Shown here: piece after piece, positions 7,462 through 8,091 of the stretch | How the letters are laid out: the number at the start of each line of letters is the position of its first letter | Position numbering within the stretch: the stretch's first letter is position 1 | From: UBA6902 sp964393845 | Lineage (GTDB): Bacteria; Nitrospirota; Thermodesulfovibrionia; UBA6902 | Reading direction: 5' to 3' | NCBI GenBank assembly: GCA_964393845.1 | Contig: CAYMUX010000130.1 | Coordinates: forward strand, 1-8,091 | DNA: 8,091 nt | Translations under genes and position numbers: made by a program | Notes under the pieces: model-generated | Database searches by the model: none | What the model was told of the DNA's origin: nothing | What the model saw: the letters and a program-made list of their open reading frames with translations, nothing else

Positions 7462-8028
7462 TTAATGTTGATTTTTTAAAGGGAAATGCTCGTGGGTCTT
7501 CTTGAGCCTCTCTTTGAAATCAAACTTGTACTTCGCATCGACCTTTTCAGTAAAAGGACTGTCAGCTGCATGACATACCAGGCATCCCTTTTCGTCTTCA
7601 GAAGGAATTATAAGCCCGGCAGCCTTTACCTCGGCTAATTTGAATTCCTTGTTCTTCTTCATGATCTGACTGAAGTCACCGCCTGCGCCGTGACATGATT
7701 CACATTGAACACCAGCCAAATCCGGTGTCTTCTCCATACTTACAAAGCCGCCTTTACCGTATCCGGTTGTGTGGCATTTTAAGCATTTAGGATCAGTTGT
7801 GTAGTCTTTGTCCTCCAGTCCGGCCTTCTTCTTCTCTGCTGCTTTTACGCCTGCCTTGAGATTCTCATAACTCGTTGCCATCTTCGTCTCATTCCAAGAC
7901 TTAAACTGCTTCATGTGACAGGCTTTGCATTTCTTTGCGCCTATGTATGCTGCTGCATCAGCATTAGTAACAATGAAAAGCGCCATTACGAACAGAATTG
8001 AAACAAATCCGATAATTATCTTTTTCAA
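7462..8028 (-). CDS. Exported tetraheme cytochrome c (cytochrome c554-like family)
   Basis: A 188-residue protein. Residues 1-25 form a Sec signal peptide (KK n-region, hydrophobic core 4-21, cleavage near ADA-A). Four CxxCH heme-attachment motifs follow: CKACH (34-38), CLKCH (82-86), CESCH (109-113) and CLVCH (149-153). The arrangement, with TDPKCLKCHTTGYG and GVQCESCHGAG, matches the cytochrome c554-like family of periplasmic multiheme carriers found in many anaerobic and metal-, nitrogen- or sulfur-respiring bacteria. It is probably a periplasmic electron carrier; its partners are not visible here. The mature protein is lysine-rich, and the C-terminal tail holds extra His residues (179, 181, 188) that could be distal heme ligands. 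Translation begins at TTG (complement of 8026-8028), preceded by a near-perfect Shine-Dalgarno; the next in-frame Met, residue 15, would cut the signal peptide in half. It converges on mnmG and shares its terminator. A reductase role for a specific substrate cannot be assigned. Confidence 0.95.
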   Translation of the reverse strand: MKKIIIGFVSILFVMALFIVTNADAAAYIGAKKCKACHMKQFKSWNETKMATSYENLKAGVKAAEKKKAGLEDKDYTTDPKCLKCHTTGYGKGGFVSMEKTPDLAGVQCESCHGAGGDFSQIMKKNKEFKLAEVKAAGLIIPSEDEKGCLVCHAADSPFTEKVDAKYKFDFKERLKKTHEHFPLKNQH

Positions 8029-8032
8029 AATT

Positions 8033-8043
8033 TCACCTCCTTT
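8033..8043 (-). promoter_or_regulatory. Extended Shine-Dalgarno that fixes a TTG start
   Basis: Read on the minus strand this is AAAGGAGGTGA, an 11-base match to the anti-Shine-Dalgarno complement. The GGAGGT core (8035-8040) sits 6 bases before the TTG codon at 8028-8026. The strength and spacing of the site decide the TTG start of the tetraheme cytochrome and may compensate for the weaker start codon. Confidence 0.9.
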
Positions 8044-8091
8044 CTATTTTGATTTATTCAGATAGAGCGATTTCAGGAATGCTCATAGCCG

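Noticed and set aside
8054..8089. A short minus-strand open tail ending in TAA that could be the 3' end of another gene
   Set aside because: Only eleven codons are visible before the window edge, too few to support a gene.
1..8091. tRNA, rRNA, riboswitch, CRISPR or insertion-sequence signatures
   Set aside because: None seen; nearly all bases are in the six protein genes, and the gaps are too short or lack the needed structure.

Overview
This window looks like part of a bacterial chromosome from an anaerobic or respiratory, signalling-rich lineage. Base composition is moderate (mid-40s % GC by eye), and AGG/AGA arginine and ATA isoleucine codons are frequent. Hybrid histidine kinases, an HD-GYP regulator and a multiheme c-type cytochrome together suggest Nitrospirota (Thermodesulfovibrionia-like) or a former deltaproteobacterial group. 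That placement is an impression from protein style and was not tested.

Bases 1-5476 hold a tightly packed plus-strand signalling operon of four genes. In order they are: the 3' part of a PAS-containing hybrid histidine kinase whose start lies before the window; a response regulator with an HD-GYP cyclic-di-GMP phosphodiesterase output; a small exported PstS-like substrate-binding protein; and a complete membrane-bound hybrid histidine kinase. The first/second and third/fourth gene pairs each overlap by ATGA, and only 18 bases separate the second and third. The two kinases share a gapless 386-residue transmitter-plus-receiver block, about 67% identical by my hand count, but carry unrelated sensory input. 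A reasonable reading is that the binding protein presents a small oxyanion-like ligand to the membrane kinase, and that one or both kinases control the HD-GYP regulator and so lower cyclic-di-GMP. The wiring is inferred. No transporter permease, ATPase or Hpt protein is present in the window.

Bases 5527-7392 encode MnmG (GidA), the FAD-dependent tRNA wobble-uridine modification enzyme. It lies 50 bases downstream of the kinase, with no terminator seen between them. A strong 20-bp hairpin at 7406-7453 with T-rich flanks on both strands separates mnmG from the convergent last gene.

Bases 7462-8028 (minus strand) encode an exported tetraheme cytochrome c of the c554-like type. It starts at TTG behind an almost perfect Shine-Dalgarno sequence. 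The final 63 bases are its leader and an unresolved edge. I saw no RNA genes, mobile elements or CRISPR arrays, and no stretch longer than 300 bases without a gene.
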